From Bacteroidota bacterium (GTDB taxonomy: Bacteria; Bacteroidota; Bacteroidia; CAILMK01): a DNA stretch of 64,000 nt. Under the pieces are notes generated by a model. That model saw only the letters and a program-made list of their open reading frames with translations, was not told the origin of the DNA and did not search any database. The translations under genes and the position numbers were made by a program. Location of the stretch: positions 1-64,000 of the forward strand of contig JABDBQ010000004.1 of NCBI GenBank assembly GCA_013288555.1, read 5' to 3'. Of the stretch, positions 25,454 through 35,000 are shown piece after piece; position 1 is the first letter of the stretch, and every line of letters begins with the position of its first letter.

Positions 25454-26218
25454 AATGTTTTCCTTATTCACAAACTTCACTGCCTCATTTAATGTGGTAA
25501 GCAGGTTTGCGGGGAATATTATGGTTGAATTCTTTTCAACGCTGATTTCAGCCATGGTTTGCAATGTCCTTAACTGAAGCGCGATCGGGTGTTTGGAAAT
25601 AACATCAGCTGCTTCGCCAAGTTTTATAGAAGCCTGGTATTCACCATCTGCCGCAATGATCTTGGCTCTTTTTTCGCGTTCTGCTTCAGCTTCCTTGGCC
25701 ATGGCACGTTGCATATTGTCAGGCAATGTAATGTCTTTGATTTCGACAGCGGTCACTTCCACACCCCAGGGTTCGGTATGTGTGTCAATGACGGTTTTGA
25801 TCTGGGTATTGATATTCAAAGTCTGTGACAACAGTTCATCAAGGATAAACTGGCCAACCACATTACGCACTGTCGTCTGGCTGATCTGGTTTACTGCACT
25901 ATAAACCTGCTCTATGGCAAGTACAGATTTTTCCGCATTTACCACGTGGAAATAAGCTACCGCCGCAATATCTATGGAGACATTATCTTTTGTTATAATC
26001 CGCTGTGCCGGTATATCCATTGTAATGGTGCGCAAGGTTACTTTAGTCATTTGTTCCAGTATTGGCAGCAGCACAATAAGTCCAGGGCCGCGTACACCTG
26101 TATATTTTCCAAGGAAAAAAATTACACCTCTTTCATACTCTTTTACTACTCTCAGAGCCCGGAAAAGAATAAGAAGTACTACAAAAAGAATAGGCCAGAT
26201 AATTGAAATGGGCATCAT
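25451..26218 (-). CDS. Slipin / stomatin-type SPFH protein
   Basis: 255 residues. An N-terminal membrane segment ([16 protein letters not shown]) precedes the SPFH/Band 7 domain ([30 protein letters not shown] to [22 protein letters not shown]) and a Glu/Lys/Ala-rich helix. Slipins are scaffolds that organise membrane microdomains and frequently pair with a NfeD-type protease (absent here). The long coiled coil with [11 protein letters not shown] is diagnostic. Confidence 0.92.
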   Translation of the reverse strand: MMPISIIWPILFVVLLILFRALRVVKEYERGVIFFLGKYTGVRGPGLIVLLPILEQMTKVTLRTITMDIPAQRIITKDNVSIDIAAVAYFHVVNAEKSVLAIEQVYSAVNQISQTTVRNVVGQFILDELLSQTLNINTQIKTVIDTHTEPWGVEVTAVEIKDITLPDNMQRAMAKEAEAEREKRAKIIAADGEYQASIKLGEAADVISKHPIALQLRTLQTMAEISVEKNSTIIFPANLLTTLNEAVKFVNKENI

Positions 26219-26296
26219 ATTATTGTTTTTTAATTATAAGACAAATGTAGTTCTTTTTATCAAGCACCCTAAAATTATGAATTTGTGAACACTTTT

Positions 26297-26397
26297 GTCA
26301 TTTCGACGCAGGAGAAATCTGATAGAAACTCTGACAAAATGCTCATTCAACTATGCCTAGACGAGATTTCTCTCCAGAGCGCTCGGGATCGAAATGA
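26297..26397. repeat. Nested inverted repeat (GTCATTTCGA / TCGAAATGA)
   Basis: Outer arms GTCATTTCGA (26297-26306) and TCGAAATGA (26389-26397), inner arms GAGAAATCT (26312-26320) and AGATTTCTC (26364-26372). A 100-bp element that looks like a dispersed Bacteroidota repeat or MITE remnant without coding capacity. Confidence 0.65.
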
Positions 26398-26470
26398 GAG
26401 ATCCCTTGTAGCTTTTGAGTTACCATAATTATATCCTATAATTACCAAAGGATATTGAATCCATTATGGT

Positions 26471-26478
26471 TATTTTTG
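26471..26478 (+). promoter_or_regulatory. -7 element TATTTTTG with ATG 7 nt later
   Basis: TATTTTTG lies only 7 nt before the deacetylase ATG (26486), so a transcript would start at or near the start codon (leaderless). The -33 box is unclear. Confidence 0.4.
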
Positions 26479-26485
26479 CATCAGG

Positions 26486-27106
26486 ATGCGCTTATTTTAT
26501 ACGCCAGGATTAATCCGGTTTTTCTATGCCAAAGATGCAATATGGCAAATGCCGACCCGCAATAAAACCATTTATCTGAGTTTTGACGACGGGCCTACTC
26601 CTGAAATAACAGATTGGATTTTGGATATGCTTGATCAATATCAGGCGAAAGCCACTTTTTTTTGCGTGGGCGAAAATGTGTCAAAATATCCAGACAAATT
26701 TTCAGAGATCAAAAAAAGAGGTCATGCCGTTGGCAACCACACCTACAATCATTTAAATGGCTGGAAGACAAATACAGAGAAATATGTGGAAAATGTGATT
26801 GTGGCCAATGATGTGATTCAAAGCAGGTTGTTTAGACCGCCATATGGTCGTATTAAAAAAGTACAATTAAAGCTTCTACAGAATCTGAATTATAAAATCA
26901 TTCTCTGGTCAGTATTGACATACGATTTTGATAAAAATCTTGATAAAAATATGGCCTGGAATCAGATTGTCAGGCATACCCGGACTGGAAGCATCCTGGT
27001 TTTTCATGACCATATAAAAGCGTTTGAAAATCTTAAAAAATTGCTCCCGAAAACACTTGAATATTTTTCAGCAAAAGGGTTTATTTTTGAGAAAATAGGT
27101 TTTTAA
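26486..27106 (+). CDS. Polysaccharide deacetylase (NodB homology, CE4)
   Basis: 206 residues. CE4 motifs are visible in order: YLSFDDGPTP (residues 30-39, catalytic and metal Asp), VGNHTYNHL with the His pair near 88-92, RPPYGR near 117, and ILVFHDHIKA near the end (catalytic His). No signal peptide or anchor, so it is either cytoplasmic or has an N-terminal helix acting as anchor (IRFFYAKDAIW is too short for that). Substrate may be peptidoglycan GlcNAc/MurNAc or chitooligosaccharide. Convergent with the Rieske-like cluster. Confidence 0.9.
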   Translation: MRLFYTPGLIRFFYAKDAIWQMPTRNKTIYLSFDDGPTPEITDWILDMLDQYQAKATFFCVGENVSKYPDKFSEIKKRGHAVGNHTYNHLNGWKTNTEKYVENVIVANDVIQSRLFRPPYGRIKKVQLKLLQNLNYKIILWSVLTYDFDKNLDKNMAWNQIVRHTRTGSILVFHDHIKAFENLKKLLPKTLEYFSAKGFIFEKIGF

Positions 27107-27117
27107 AACAATAGTAT

Positions 27118-27543
27118 TTAGCTTGTTATGGTAAGGGTGCTTACATATTGGCTTACAATATAAGCCTTTAGTGAATACGTTGAGGGGCCATGCCCTATAG
27201 ACCCATCCAGGGCATATGTTGAGGCGCAACAAGGACACGTGAATTGGTTACCTGCTGAGGACATTGAAACTACCCCACAAGATGAATTCACATGATAAGG
27301 ACAGGTCCTGTCTAATGCCCATATTTTACCCGATTGGTCTGATACTACTACAATTCCCTTATATCCGCCCGGGATATAAACATAACCGCCGGGGGTTAAT
27401 AGTGCATTGTAAGGCGATTTACTCAAATCAATCGAAATATTCACTTTTACCCATGGTACAGGGCTTGGGCCTACATCTGTTTTCTTACATGAAAATGAAA
27501 AACATAAGAGGAGGCTAAGTAAGAAAAGCTTTATTCTAATCAT
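27118..27543 (-). CDS. Rieske-like lipoprotein A (third of a tandem set)
   Basis: 141 residues. Lipobox LLLCFSFSC (lipid Cys 19). Cluster-type motifs: RTCPYHVNSSCGVV (Cys81, His84, Cys89) and FTCPCCASTYALDG (Cys103, Cys105, Cys106). This is the Rieske arrangement CxH...CPCHGS with one extra residue in the first loop and His changed to Cys in the second, so a Cys3His1 cluster is possible if one forms at all. GPSTYSLKAY is the usual Rieske tail. One of three tandem paralogues (27118, 27612, 28164) on the minus strand. Confidence 0.85.
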   Translation of the reverse strand: MIRIKLFLLSLLLCFSFSCKKTDVGPSPVPWVKVNISIDLSKSPYNALLTPGGYVYIPGGYKGIVVVSDQSGKIWALDRTCPYHVNSSCGVVSMSSAGNQFTCPCCASTYALDGSIGHGPSTYSLKAYIVSQYVSTLTITS

Positions 27544-27611
27544 TTATTCAGAGCAAATCAGTTTCTTAAATCGTGCAACTATCCTGCCATAAAGGCAAAC
27601 TGAAATCCGGT

Positions 27612-28067
27612 CTAATTACTAATAGTAAGTACTGTTCCGGAAACTGTTACACGATAAGCCTTTAAAGGATAAGTGGATGGCCCATGGGTAACGGTTCCAT
27701 CCAATCCATATGTAGAAGCGCAGCAGGCATCAAGGGTTTTACCTGAGTAAGAGCCGCAAACGATATCTAAACCGCTTAAAGACATCCTGACGACCCCGCA
27801 AGGAGATGTAACATGATAAGGACATGTCCGGTCAAAACACCAGTAATTTCCGAGAAAATCCTGGACGACCAATAATCCTTTATTTCCACCAGGCAGATAT
27901 ACATATCCGCCTTCGTTCTGAAGTGAGCTATACAATGGTGTACTGATATCTATCTGTGTATATACATATTGATAAGGTACCGGACTTGGGCCAAGACTGC
28001 TGTTTTTTTTGCATGAGCAGGACATAGCTAAAGTGAGAAGGAGGAAAGCGAAAATTTTTATTTTCAT
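27612..28067 (-). CDS. Rieske-like lipoprotein B
   Basis: 151 residues, tandem paralogue of A and C. Lipobox TLAMSC, lipid Cys near residue 17. First motif RTCPYHVTSPCGVV is as in A. The second loop differs: IVCGSYSGKTLDACCAS carries about 10 extra residues between the first Cys and the CC pair. The tail GPSTYPLKAYRV is conserved. The canonical last His ligand is again Cys. Expected on the periplasmic side or the outer membrane. A fair promoter with CAAATATA (28106-28113, minus-strand TATATTTG) precedes it. Confidence 0.83.
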   Translation of the reverse strand: MKIKIFAFLLLTLAMSCSCKKNSSLGPSPVPYQYVYTQIDISTPLYSSLQNEGGYVYLPGGNKGLLVVQDFLGNYWCFDRTCPYHVTSPCGVVRMSLSGLDIVCGSYSGKTLDACCASTYGLDGTVTHGPSTYPLKAYRVTVSGTVLTISN

Positions 28068-28105
28068 TGGAATACTAACGCAAGGTTATTTTAAATAGTT
28101 CTTTG

Positions 28106-28140
28106 CAAATATAATGCTAAACTTTCCTGAGGTGAGCAAA
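28106..28140 (-). promoter_or_regulatory. Promoter of Rieske-like gene B
   Basis: On the minus strand TTTG (28137-28140), 23 nt, then TATATTTG (28106-28113); 38 bp before the ATG. Its presence means the three paralogues are not obligatorily co-transcribed. Confidence 0.45.
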
Positions 28141-28163
28141 AGGTATTTCAGTATAAAAATAAG

Positions 28164-28631
28164 CTAATTTGATATTGAAAGAACAGTGCCCGATTGTGTT
28201 ACCTGATAGGCTTTTAAAGGATATTTTGATGGACCATTAATTACTGTACCACCATTCAGATTATAAGTTGAATTACAACATGCATTAAGTGTTTTGCCTG
28301 AATAAGTACCACAAACCATGTATAAAGCATCCGGAAATGACATTCTAACTACACCACAAGGCGAATTAATATGATAAGGACAAGTGCGATCAAAGGCCCA
28401 GAAATTGTCAAGAAAATCATGCACAACAATAATGCCTTTATTACCCCCAGGAATGGTTACAGAGCCACCTTCATTTTGTAAATCACTGTATTGAGGTAAA
28501 GTTATGTCGATGACGGTGTAAACAGATTGATAAGGCACCGGGTTTGGCCCCAGGCTATTATTCTTTTTGCAGGAACAAGAGAACATTAAAAATGGCAAAA
28601 GCAATAAGAATATCCCGGTTCTTCTTTTCAT
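28164..28631 (-). CDS. Rieske-like lipoprotein C (first of a tandem set)
   Basis: 155 residues. Lipobox FLMFSC, then SCKKNNSLGPNPVPYQSVYT, nearly identical to the start of B, which shows recent duplication. Motifs RTCPYHINSPCGVV and MVCGTYSGKTLNACCNS follow, with the same long second loop as B. The gene is divergent from mpl, with the starts 49 bp apart. No other electron-transfer gene is adjacent. Confidence 0.83.
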   Translation of the reverse strand: MKRRTGIFLLLLPFLMFSCSCKKNNSLGPNPVPYQSVYTVIDITLPQYSDLQNEGGSVTIPGGNKGIIVVHDFLDNFWAFDRTCPYHINSPCGVVRMSFPDALYMVCGTYSGKTLNACCNSTYNLNGGTVINGPSKYPLKAYQVTQSGTVLSISN

Positions 28632-28680
28632 CGAAATACCAACGTATTATTGCAAACGATATTGCAACTTATATTTAAAG

Positions 28681-30030
28681 ATGAAAGTTCATTTAATAGC
28701 GATTGGTGGTAGCATTATGCATAACCTGGCATTGGCATTGGCTGAAAAAGGATACCAGGTTACGGGTTCGGACGACCATATCTACGAACCGGCATTGAGC
28801 AGGCTTCAGGAAAAGGGTTTGTTACCGGAAGTATTGGGTTGGCATCCGGAAAAGATCACTAAAAAGCTGGATATGGTTATCCTGGGCATGCACGCCAAAC
28901 CTGATAATCCGGAATTATTAAAATCCAAAGAACTTGGAATCAAAGTATTAAGCTTCCCTGAGTTTATCTTCAATCAAAGTAAAAACAAAAAAAGGGTTGT
29001 TATTGCTGGTAGTCATGGCAAAACCAGTGTAACCGGTATGGTTATGCATGCATTGAAAAAAAATAATCGTGATTTTGATTATGCCGTAGGTTCCAGTATA
29101 CCTGGTTTTGAAAACAGCGTCAGGCTGAGTAATGCTCCTATCATCATCATCGAAGGGGATGAATACCTGAGCTCCCCAATAGATCCGAGACCAAAGTTTA
29201 TGTGGTATCAGCCACAGGTTGCTTTGATCAATGGTATTGCGTGGGACCATATCAATGTGTTCCCGACTTATGAGATTTATAAAGAACAGTTTGTAAATTT
29301 TATAAAAAGTATGAAAACAGGGATGGAACTGATTTTCAATGCTTATGATAAAGAATCTGCTGATCTGGCATTGAAATTCGGTACACATTTAATGCTCAGA
29401 CCTGTTTCCATGCCAGCATATAAAATTATCAATGGCAGGACCATTGTTAACATAGAAAATTACGATTTCCCCGTAGCGGTCTTCGGTAAACATAACCTGC
29501 AAAACCTGGCAGGGGCACAGAAAATCTGCGAAGCACTAGGACTCCCTGTAAGAGATTTCTGGAATGCTGTTTCAGATTATACTGGTGCCGGAAAAAGACT
29601 TGAGAAAATAAGCAACGAAAAGAATATTATTGCTTTCCGGGATTTTGCCCACGCACCTTCAAAAGTGCGCGCTACTGTTCAGGCTGTTAAAGAACAGTTT
29701 CCGAATCAAAAGCTGGTAGCAATTCTTGAATTGCATACCTTCAGCAGTCTCAATAAAGACTTTATTAAAGAGTATTCAGGGGCGCTTGCGGACGCTGAAA
29801 CGGCAATGGTTTATGTTGATAACGAAGCATTAAAGGCCAAAGGAGGCGACGCGTATGATCAGCAGCAAATCAGGCAGGCTTTCAATAGAGAAGATTTGAT
29901 GTTTTTTGATCAGAAAGAAATTCTTGAAAAGGCCTTAAAAACATATATTGACTCTCAAAATACCCTGCTTTTCATGAGCTCAGGTAATTTTGGGGGAATC
30001 GATATTTCGGGAATGATCAATGACCAATGA
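28681..30030 (+). CDS. mpl: Mpl-type UDP-MurNAc:tripeptide ligase (cell-wall recycling)
   Basis: 449 residues. The Mur-ligase ATP site is seen as VVIAGSHGKTSVTGM near residue 107, and IIIIEGDEYLSSPIDPRPKF, NGIAWDHINVF and FRDFAHAPSKV follow, as in Mpl rather than MurC. Mpl links recycled L-Ala-D-Glu-meso-Dap to UDP-MurNAc. I placed the start at 28681 (MKVHLIAIGGSIMHNLA); the 38 in-frame upstream residues overlap the divergent Rieske-like gene. The stop codon lies inside a heptad array (30012-30032). Confidence 0.92.
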   Translation: MKVHLIAIGGSIMHNLALALAEKGYQVTGSDDHIYEPALSRLQEKGLLPEVLGWHPEKITKKLDMVILGMHAKPDNPELLKSKELGIKVLSFPEFIFNQSKNKKRVVIAGSHGKTSVTGMVMHALKKNNRDFDYAVGSSIPGFENSVRLSNAPIIIIEGDEYLSSPIDPRPKFMWYQPQVALINGIAWDHINVFPTYEIYKEQFVNFIKSMKTGMELIFNAYDKESADLALKFGTHLMLRPVSMPAYKIINGRTIVNIENYDFPVAVFGKHNLQNLAGAQKICEALGLPVRDFWNAVSDYTGAGKRLEKISNEKNIIAFRDFAHAPSKVRATVQAVKEQFPNQKLVAILELHTFSSLNKDFIKEYSGALADAETAMVYVDNEALKAKGGDAYDQQQIRQAFNREDLMFFDQKEILEKALKTYIDSQNTLLFMSSGNFGGIDISGMINDQ

Positions 30031-30032
30031 TC
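30012..30032 (+). repeat. Heptad repeat array, class III, at convergent stop codons
   Basis: AATGATC, AATGACC, AATGATC. It holds the end of mpl: the stop TGA (30028-30030) is immediately followed by TCA (30031-30033), the reverse complement of the desaturase stop. The two convergent genes end with no intervening base. Confidence 0.7.
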
Positions 30033-31056
30033 ATTGCGCATCCACCAACTTTTCCTTCTCAATCGATTTGTAAATATCCATATCCGGCTTTGCTTCGTCC
30101 ATTACCTGCAGATTGCCGCGTTTGTCCCTGATGATCCTCGAGAAAAGCGTAATCTTAGGATCAAAAATAAATCGCAGCCATATTCTTGTCCATGATTTAT
30201 GTGATTCAAGGGTATCATAATAATCCGGCGCCATTTTTTTCAGGGTTGGCAGCTTATTCCATGGTATGGAAGGGAAATCGTGATGTTCGTTATGGTAGCC
30301 TATATTAAACTGGATGGTATTTAAAACTCCGTAATAACTATAGGTTTCCTGCTCGGTGTCTTTCAGATAGTGTTCCTGTATCCAACGGCCGCCCAGCGGG
30401 TGAAAACCAACAGAAAACATAAAACTGGCAAACATGTATAAGATCGCTACCGGTCCGAAAAAGTACCAGATGGAAGCAGTGAAAATGACTTGCGAAGCAA
30501 AATTGATCACAACCCATTTGTCTATCGGTTTTATTTCTTTCAGTCTGAATGTTCTTCCTACCTGCAAAAAAGGAAAGATCAATAGCCAGAATGCTTTGCC
30601 AATAACCGAATTTCCCAATATCCTCGCTTCCCTGTATCCAGGCAGGTCAGCATCCAGTTCATGCACGCCCTGGAAAGAATGATGCCTGAGATGATATCTC
30701 TGAAAGGAAACGGATGTTGGAAAAAAAGAAGGCAGATTGGCGATAATGCCTGCAATGGTATTGGCATTTTTGCTTTTAAAAAGCAGATTATGAGCCACCT
30801 CATGAATCGTAACAAATAAAGTATGCCCAACAAATGCCCCGAAACACCATGCGACTATAATGGCAAGCCACCATGCCTGGTTACGCAATAAATATGCTAC
30901 TCCAACCTGAATGATGACACAGGACAGAATCACAAATATAGTATTCGGATTTTTGCCGATCAGTTTCTTGATTTCAGGATATTTTTTAATCATCTCCCTG
31001 GTTCTCAAGCGATGCGGCTCAGTATTGTCTTTAAATAAAAATTCGTTTTTTCTCAT
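30031..31056 (-). CDS. DEGS1-like sphingolipid Delta-4 desaturase
   Basis: 341 residues. It has three His boxes: HEVAH (85-89), HLRHH (122-126), HNEHH near 257-261. Beyond the general desaturase pattern, the family-specific segments of eukaryotic dihydroceramide desaturase (DEGS1) are present: REMIKKYPEIKKLIGKNPN at residues 20-38, ETYSYYGVLNTIQFNIGYHN, then EHHDFPSIPWNKLPTLKKMA and PDYYDTLESHKSW. The reaction would be introduction of a trans C4-C5 double bond in a dihydroceramide. Four hydrophobic stretches fit a membrane enzyme. No sphingolipid synthase gene is in the window, though Bacteroidota commonly make dihydroceramides. Confidence 0.9.
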   Translation of the reverse strand: MRKNEFLFKDNTEPHRLRTREMIKKYPEIKKLIGKNPNTIFVILSCVIIQVGVAYLLRNQAWWLAIIVAWCFGAFVGHTLFVTIHEVAHNLLFKSKNANTIAGIIANLPSFFPTSVSFQRYHLRHHSFQGVHELDADLPGYREARILGNSVIGKAFWLLIFPFLQVGRTFRLKEIKPIDKWVVINFASQVIFTASIWYFFGPVAILYMFASFMFSVGFHPLGGRWIQEHYLKDTEQETYSYYGVLNTIQFNIGYHNEHHDFPSIPWNKLPTLKKMAPDYYDTLESHKSWTRIWLRFIFDPKITLFSRIIRDKRGNLQVMDEAKPDMDIYKSIEKEKLVDAQ

Positions 31057-31171
31057 TGCCCCTTTTCTCGTTTATGCAAAAATAGAAAATTATATGGAAT
31101 AATATGTTAACAGAACTCGTTAACACAGACATAACGTTGCGAAGGTGCCGATAATTCCGGTTTCCATTAGT

Positions 31172-31179
31172 TATCTTTG
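31172..31179 (+). promoter_or_regulatory. -7 element TATCTTTG upstream of the MBL hydrolase
   Basis: TAnnTTTG match 24 bp before the ATG at 31204; no good -33 box. Confidence 0.4.
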
Positions 31180-31203
31180 TAATGATTAATCCAACTACTC
31201 ATA

Positions 31204-32046
31204 ATGAAACTACATACAATAAATACCGGGATGTTCAAACTGGATGGCGGTGCCATGTTCGGGGTCGTTCCGAAAAGCTTATGGAATAAAAAAAACCCTT
31301 CTGATGATAATAATATGTGCTCATGGGCCATGCGTTGTTTGCTTATAGAAGATGGTGACAAACTTATCCTTATTGACAGCGGGCTCGGAGATAAACAGGA
31401 CGATAAATTCTTCGGCTATTATTATTTATGGGGTGAAGATAATCTGATCAAATCCATCAGGAGCCTGGGTTTCGAGCCTGAAGACATTACGCATAACCTG
31501 CTGACGCATTTGCATTTTGACCATTGCGGCGGTAGTGTGAAATGGAATAAAGACCATACAGGTTATGAAACCACTTTTCCGAATGCTACTTTTATGGTAG
31601 GCAAAGAACACTGGGATTTTGCCTTACATCCCAACGCGAGAGAAAAAGCTTCTTTTTTAACAGAAAACCTGCTACCCATGCAGGAGGCAGGACAATTGCA
31701 GTTATTGGAAGGGGAGGGAGAATTATTCCCGGGAATTTCTTTTAATTATGTACATGGCCATACGGATGGCATGCTGATTCCTAAAATTAATTATAATGGC
31801 AAAACCATCGTTTATATGGCCGACCTTTTACCAGCCCATTTTTATGTCCCGATTCCATGGGTCATGGCTTATGATACAAGACCATTGATAACTATGGATG
31901 AAAAGCAGGCATTTCTGCCGACGGCCGCAAAAGAAGAATATATCCTTTATTTTGAACATGATCCAATAGTTGAGTGCTGCACAGTGGAACAAACAGAACG
32001 TGGTATTAAAGTCAAAGAAGTTTTTAAGCTGGATGAAATAAAATAA
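31204..32046 (+). CDS. MBL-fold metallo-hydrolase
   Basis: 280 residues, cytosolic. The zinc motif THLHFDHCGGSVKW (HxHxDH) lies near residue 100, with further His ligands in FNYVHGHTDGML (about 185) and the Asp in VYMADLLPAHF (about 203). The layout (LIDSGLGDK near the N-terminus, then the long linker before the His cluster) resembles AHL-lactonase/YtnP-type members. Substrate unknown; a lactonase or a glyoxalase II-like role are both possible. Followed closely by the SBBP gene at 32089. Confidence 0.88.
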   Translation: MKLHTINTGMFKLDGGAMFGVVPKSLWNKKNPSDDNNMCSWAMRCLLIEDGDKLILIDSGLGDKQDDKFFGYYYLWGEDNLIKSIRSLGFEPEDITHNLLTHLHFDHCGGSVKWNKDHTGYETTFPNATFMVGKEHWDFALHPNAREKASFLTENLLPMQEAGQLQLLEGEGELFPGISFNYVHGHTDGMLIPKINYNGKTIVYMADLLPAHFYVPIPWVMAYDTRPLITMDEKQAFLPTAAKEEYILYFEHDPIVECCTVEQTERGIKVKEVFKLDEIK

Positions 32047-32088
32047 GGATTGATATTCAAGGATAACATACGTTCCGAAGAAATCAGA

Positions 32089-35000
32089 ATGTTATTCAAT
32101 AACAGGCTTTTATTCAAGTTAATATTAATTTTCACATTTTGCTTTCATGGATTTAATGGATCTGATATTTCTGCTCAATCCTTAAAATTCGCATCACATT
32201 TTTCGAAACAAAAAAACTGGAATTTCCTCGAAAATAAAGGACAGTTAAAAGATCAAAATGGACATTCTCATCCCGAAGTTAAATATTATGGACATGAGTC
32301 AGGTGTATATCTTTATTTTAAAAGAAACACTATTAGTTTTGAATTCAGAAAGGGCGTTAAAAATCCTCAAACAGATGAATCGAATTCACTGATTTATAGC
32401 AAATCGAATCCTCAAAAGTTGTCCAGGAAAAGTATTCAAATCAGTTCCAGCAGAACGGATTTGATTCTTTTAAATGCAAATCCTGATGCAAGAATCATTG
32501 GATCTGAGGTGCAGGAATATTATGAAAATTTCTATTTATCGGGCTCGGATGAAAATAGTTCATCTGCTTTGGTCAGGGCCAATTCCTGTAAAACAATTAC
32601 ATATAAAAATATTTATCCATGGATAGATATGGTATTATACTGCAAATCAAGAGGTTTGGAATATTCATTTGTGATTTACCCCGGCGGAAAAGTTTCTGAT
32701 ATCCAAATGAAATGGGAGGGAATGGATAGCATGCAAATGGAAGCTGAAAATGTTGGGATCCGGTATGTCAATAAACTTGGTTTTATTCATGAAAGCGGCC
32801 TCAGGGGTTACCTGGATTCAAAGAAAGGGGTTCAGTGCAGTTATCTGATCAAAAATCATGTCATAGGTTTTAAATCAGAAAATTATGATCACCAGAAGGT
32901 TTTAACTATTGACCCGTCACTGGATTGGGGTACTTTTTTTGGTGGAACTCAGGAAGATGAAATATGGGGACTGGATGTGGATCATAAAAACAAAGTAGTT
33001 GTAGCAGGTAGAACATTTTCTGCTTCAAACATAGCTACAGCAGGGAGTTATGACACAACCTACAGCGATTCAGGTGAAGGCTTTGTAGCAAAGTTTACAG
33101 ACAGCGGCTCGGTAGTATGGGCTACCTATTTTGGGGGAAGCGGAGGGTCGCAATGTGCCGCTGTGTCAATTGATTCTTCGAATAATATATTTATAACCGG
33201 AACCAGCACTTCGCATTCGGGGCTTGCAACTTCAGGGGCATATCAGTCAACAGGTTTTGGTTTTGTTGCAAAACTTGATTCTGCCGGTGACAGAATATGG
33301 GGTACTTTTTACGGAGGGCATACTTCAATAAATATGAATACCATAAAAACGGATCCATTTGGTGATGTCTATGTGGGAGGAGTGACATTAGACAGAACGG
33401 GTATCGCAACATCAGGGTCCTACGAAACCAAATTCAAATCTTTGGGATTCATGGGGTTTTTCGCCAAATTTAGTAAGGCAGGTTCCTTGCTTTGGGGAAG
33501 TTATTATGGTGGGGAGAGAGATGATGAGGTTCACGCCGTGGCGACTGACCGTTCCGGGAATCTTTTTATCACAGGTTTTACACTAGATACAACTGGTATT
33601 GCCAGTTCTGGCTGTTTTCAATCTACTATTGGAGGTAACACGGACGCTTTCCTGGCAAAATTTGATAAAAGCGGTGGATTGCAATGGAGCACCTATTTTG
33701 GAGATACCGGAACTGAAAATGGAACGGGATTAGCTGTTGATACTATCGGGAATGTATTTTTATATGGAAACACAAACAGTGGCAAAGGAATAGCTACCCA
33801 AGGAGCCTACCAGGCGACTTACGGTGGGCAAAAAGGTATATATTATCCTGTTGGCGATGCATTTGTTGCTGAATTTACACCCATTGGAATAGAAACGTGG
33901 GCAACTTATTTCGGTGGTCCCGGCAATGAAGGAGCAACGGGTATTTGTTATAATCCTTATGGGAAAATAGATATTACGGGATATACTAACAGTACGAGTG
34001 GAATAAGTATTCCAACCGGATATCAAAGTACATATGGAGGGGGCGGTGCAGATGCATACCTTGCTGAATTTACTTTGAATGGTTACCTGATATCCAGTAC
34101 CTATTATGGAGGAGGAGATGTTGATGAAGGCGAGGCCACTGGTGCCGATCAATATGGGGATGTATTTCTTGCCGGGTTTACATATAGTTTGAATAAAATT
34201 GCAACTTCAGGGGCCTATGAAACAGCAAATGATGGATTTATAGACGGATTTATTGCAAAATTTGATCTTAAACTGCGGAATGACGCCGGGTTAAAATCAT
34301 TTTCGGGTCTCAGTAACAGCTTATGTTCAGGCAAATATCCAGTCAAAGTCATTTTGAAAAATTTCGGGAATATTGAGTTGGATTCTGTAAAAGTCAACTG
34401 GTCTGTAAATGGGAAAAATCAAAAGCAATACAGTTGGCATGGTAGTCTGCAACCTGATAATATTACGACTGTAACTCTTGGAAATGATAGTTTTACAGCG
34501 GGCAATTATACCATCAAAGCGTGGACGTCTTTACCTAATGGTTTTAAAGATTCCATTCCGGAAAATGATTCCGCAAAAATCATAATTAAAGTTTATGCCG
34601 TGCCTACGGCGTCAGTTGTGAGAGATACTGCCATTTGCCCGGGAACCAAAATTGCAATTGGCGATTCTGCAACATCCGGTCATTATTATTTATGGACTTC
34701 TGCTCCGCCCGGTTTTACTTCAACATTAAGCGACCCGGTTGTGAGTCCCACGGATTCTTCAACCAAATATTATTTAACAGAAATAAATACAATACATGGT
34801 TGCAGCAAATCGGATTCTACCACAATTCACGTTATTAAAGTACCTAAAATAAATGCAGGAGGTGATCATTCCATCTGCCTTGGTGATAGTATCATAATAG
34901 GTTCGTTACCAGTTGATTCTAATGTTTATTATAATTGGGCTCTGAATCTTATAACCACATTTTCAAAAGTGCCGCTTCTTGAGGTTAAACCCGTTCATAA

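Noticed and set aside
27118..28631. Canonical Rieske electron carrier of a bc1-type complex
   Set aside because: The second His ligand is missing in all three, no cytochrome b gene is near, and they are lipoproteins with no membrane anchor helix.
32900..34300. CRISPR-like periodic repeats in the SBBP genes
   Set aside because: The periodicity is protein-level (about 60 codons), units diverge at DNA level and there are no spacers.
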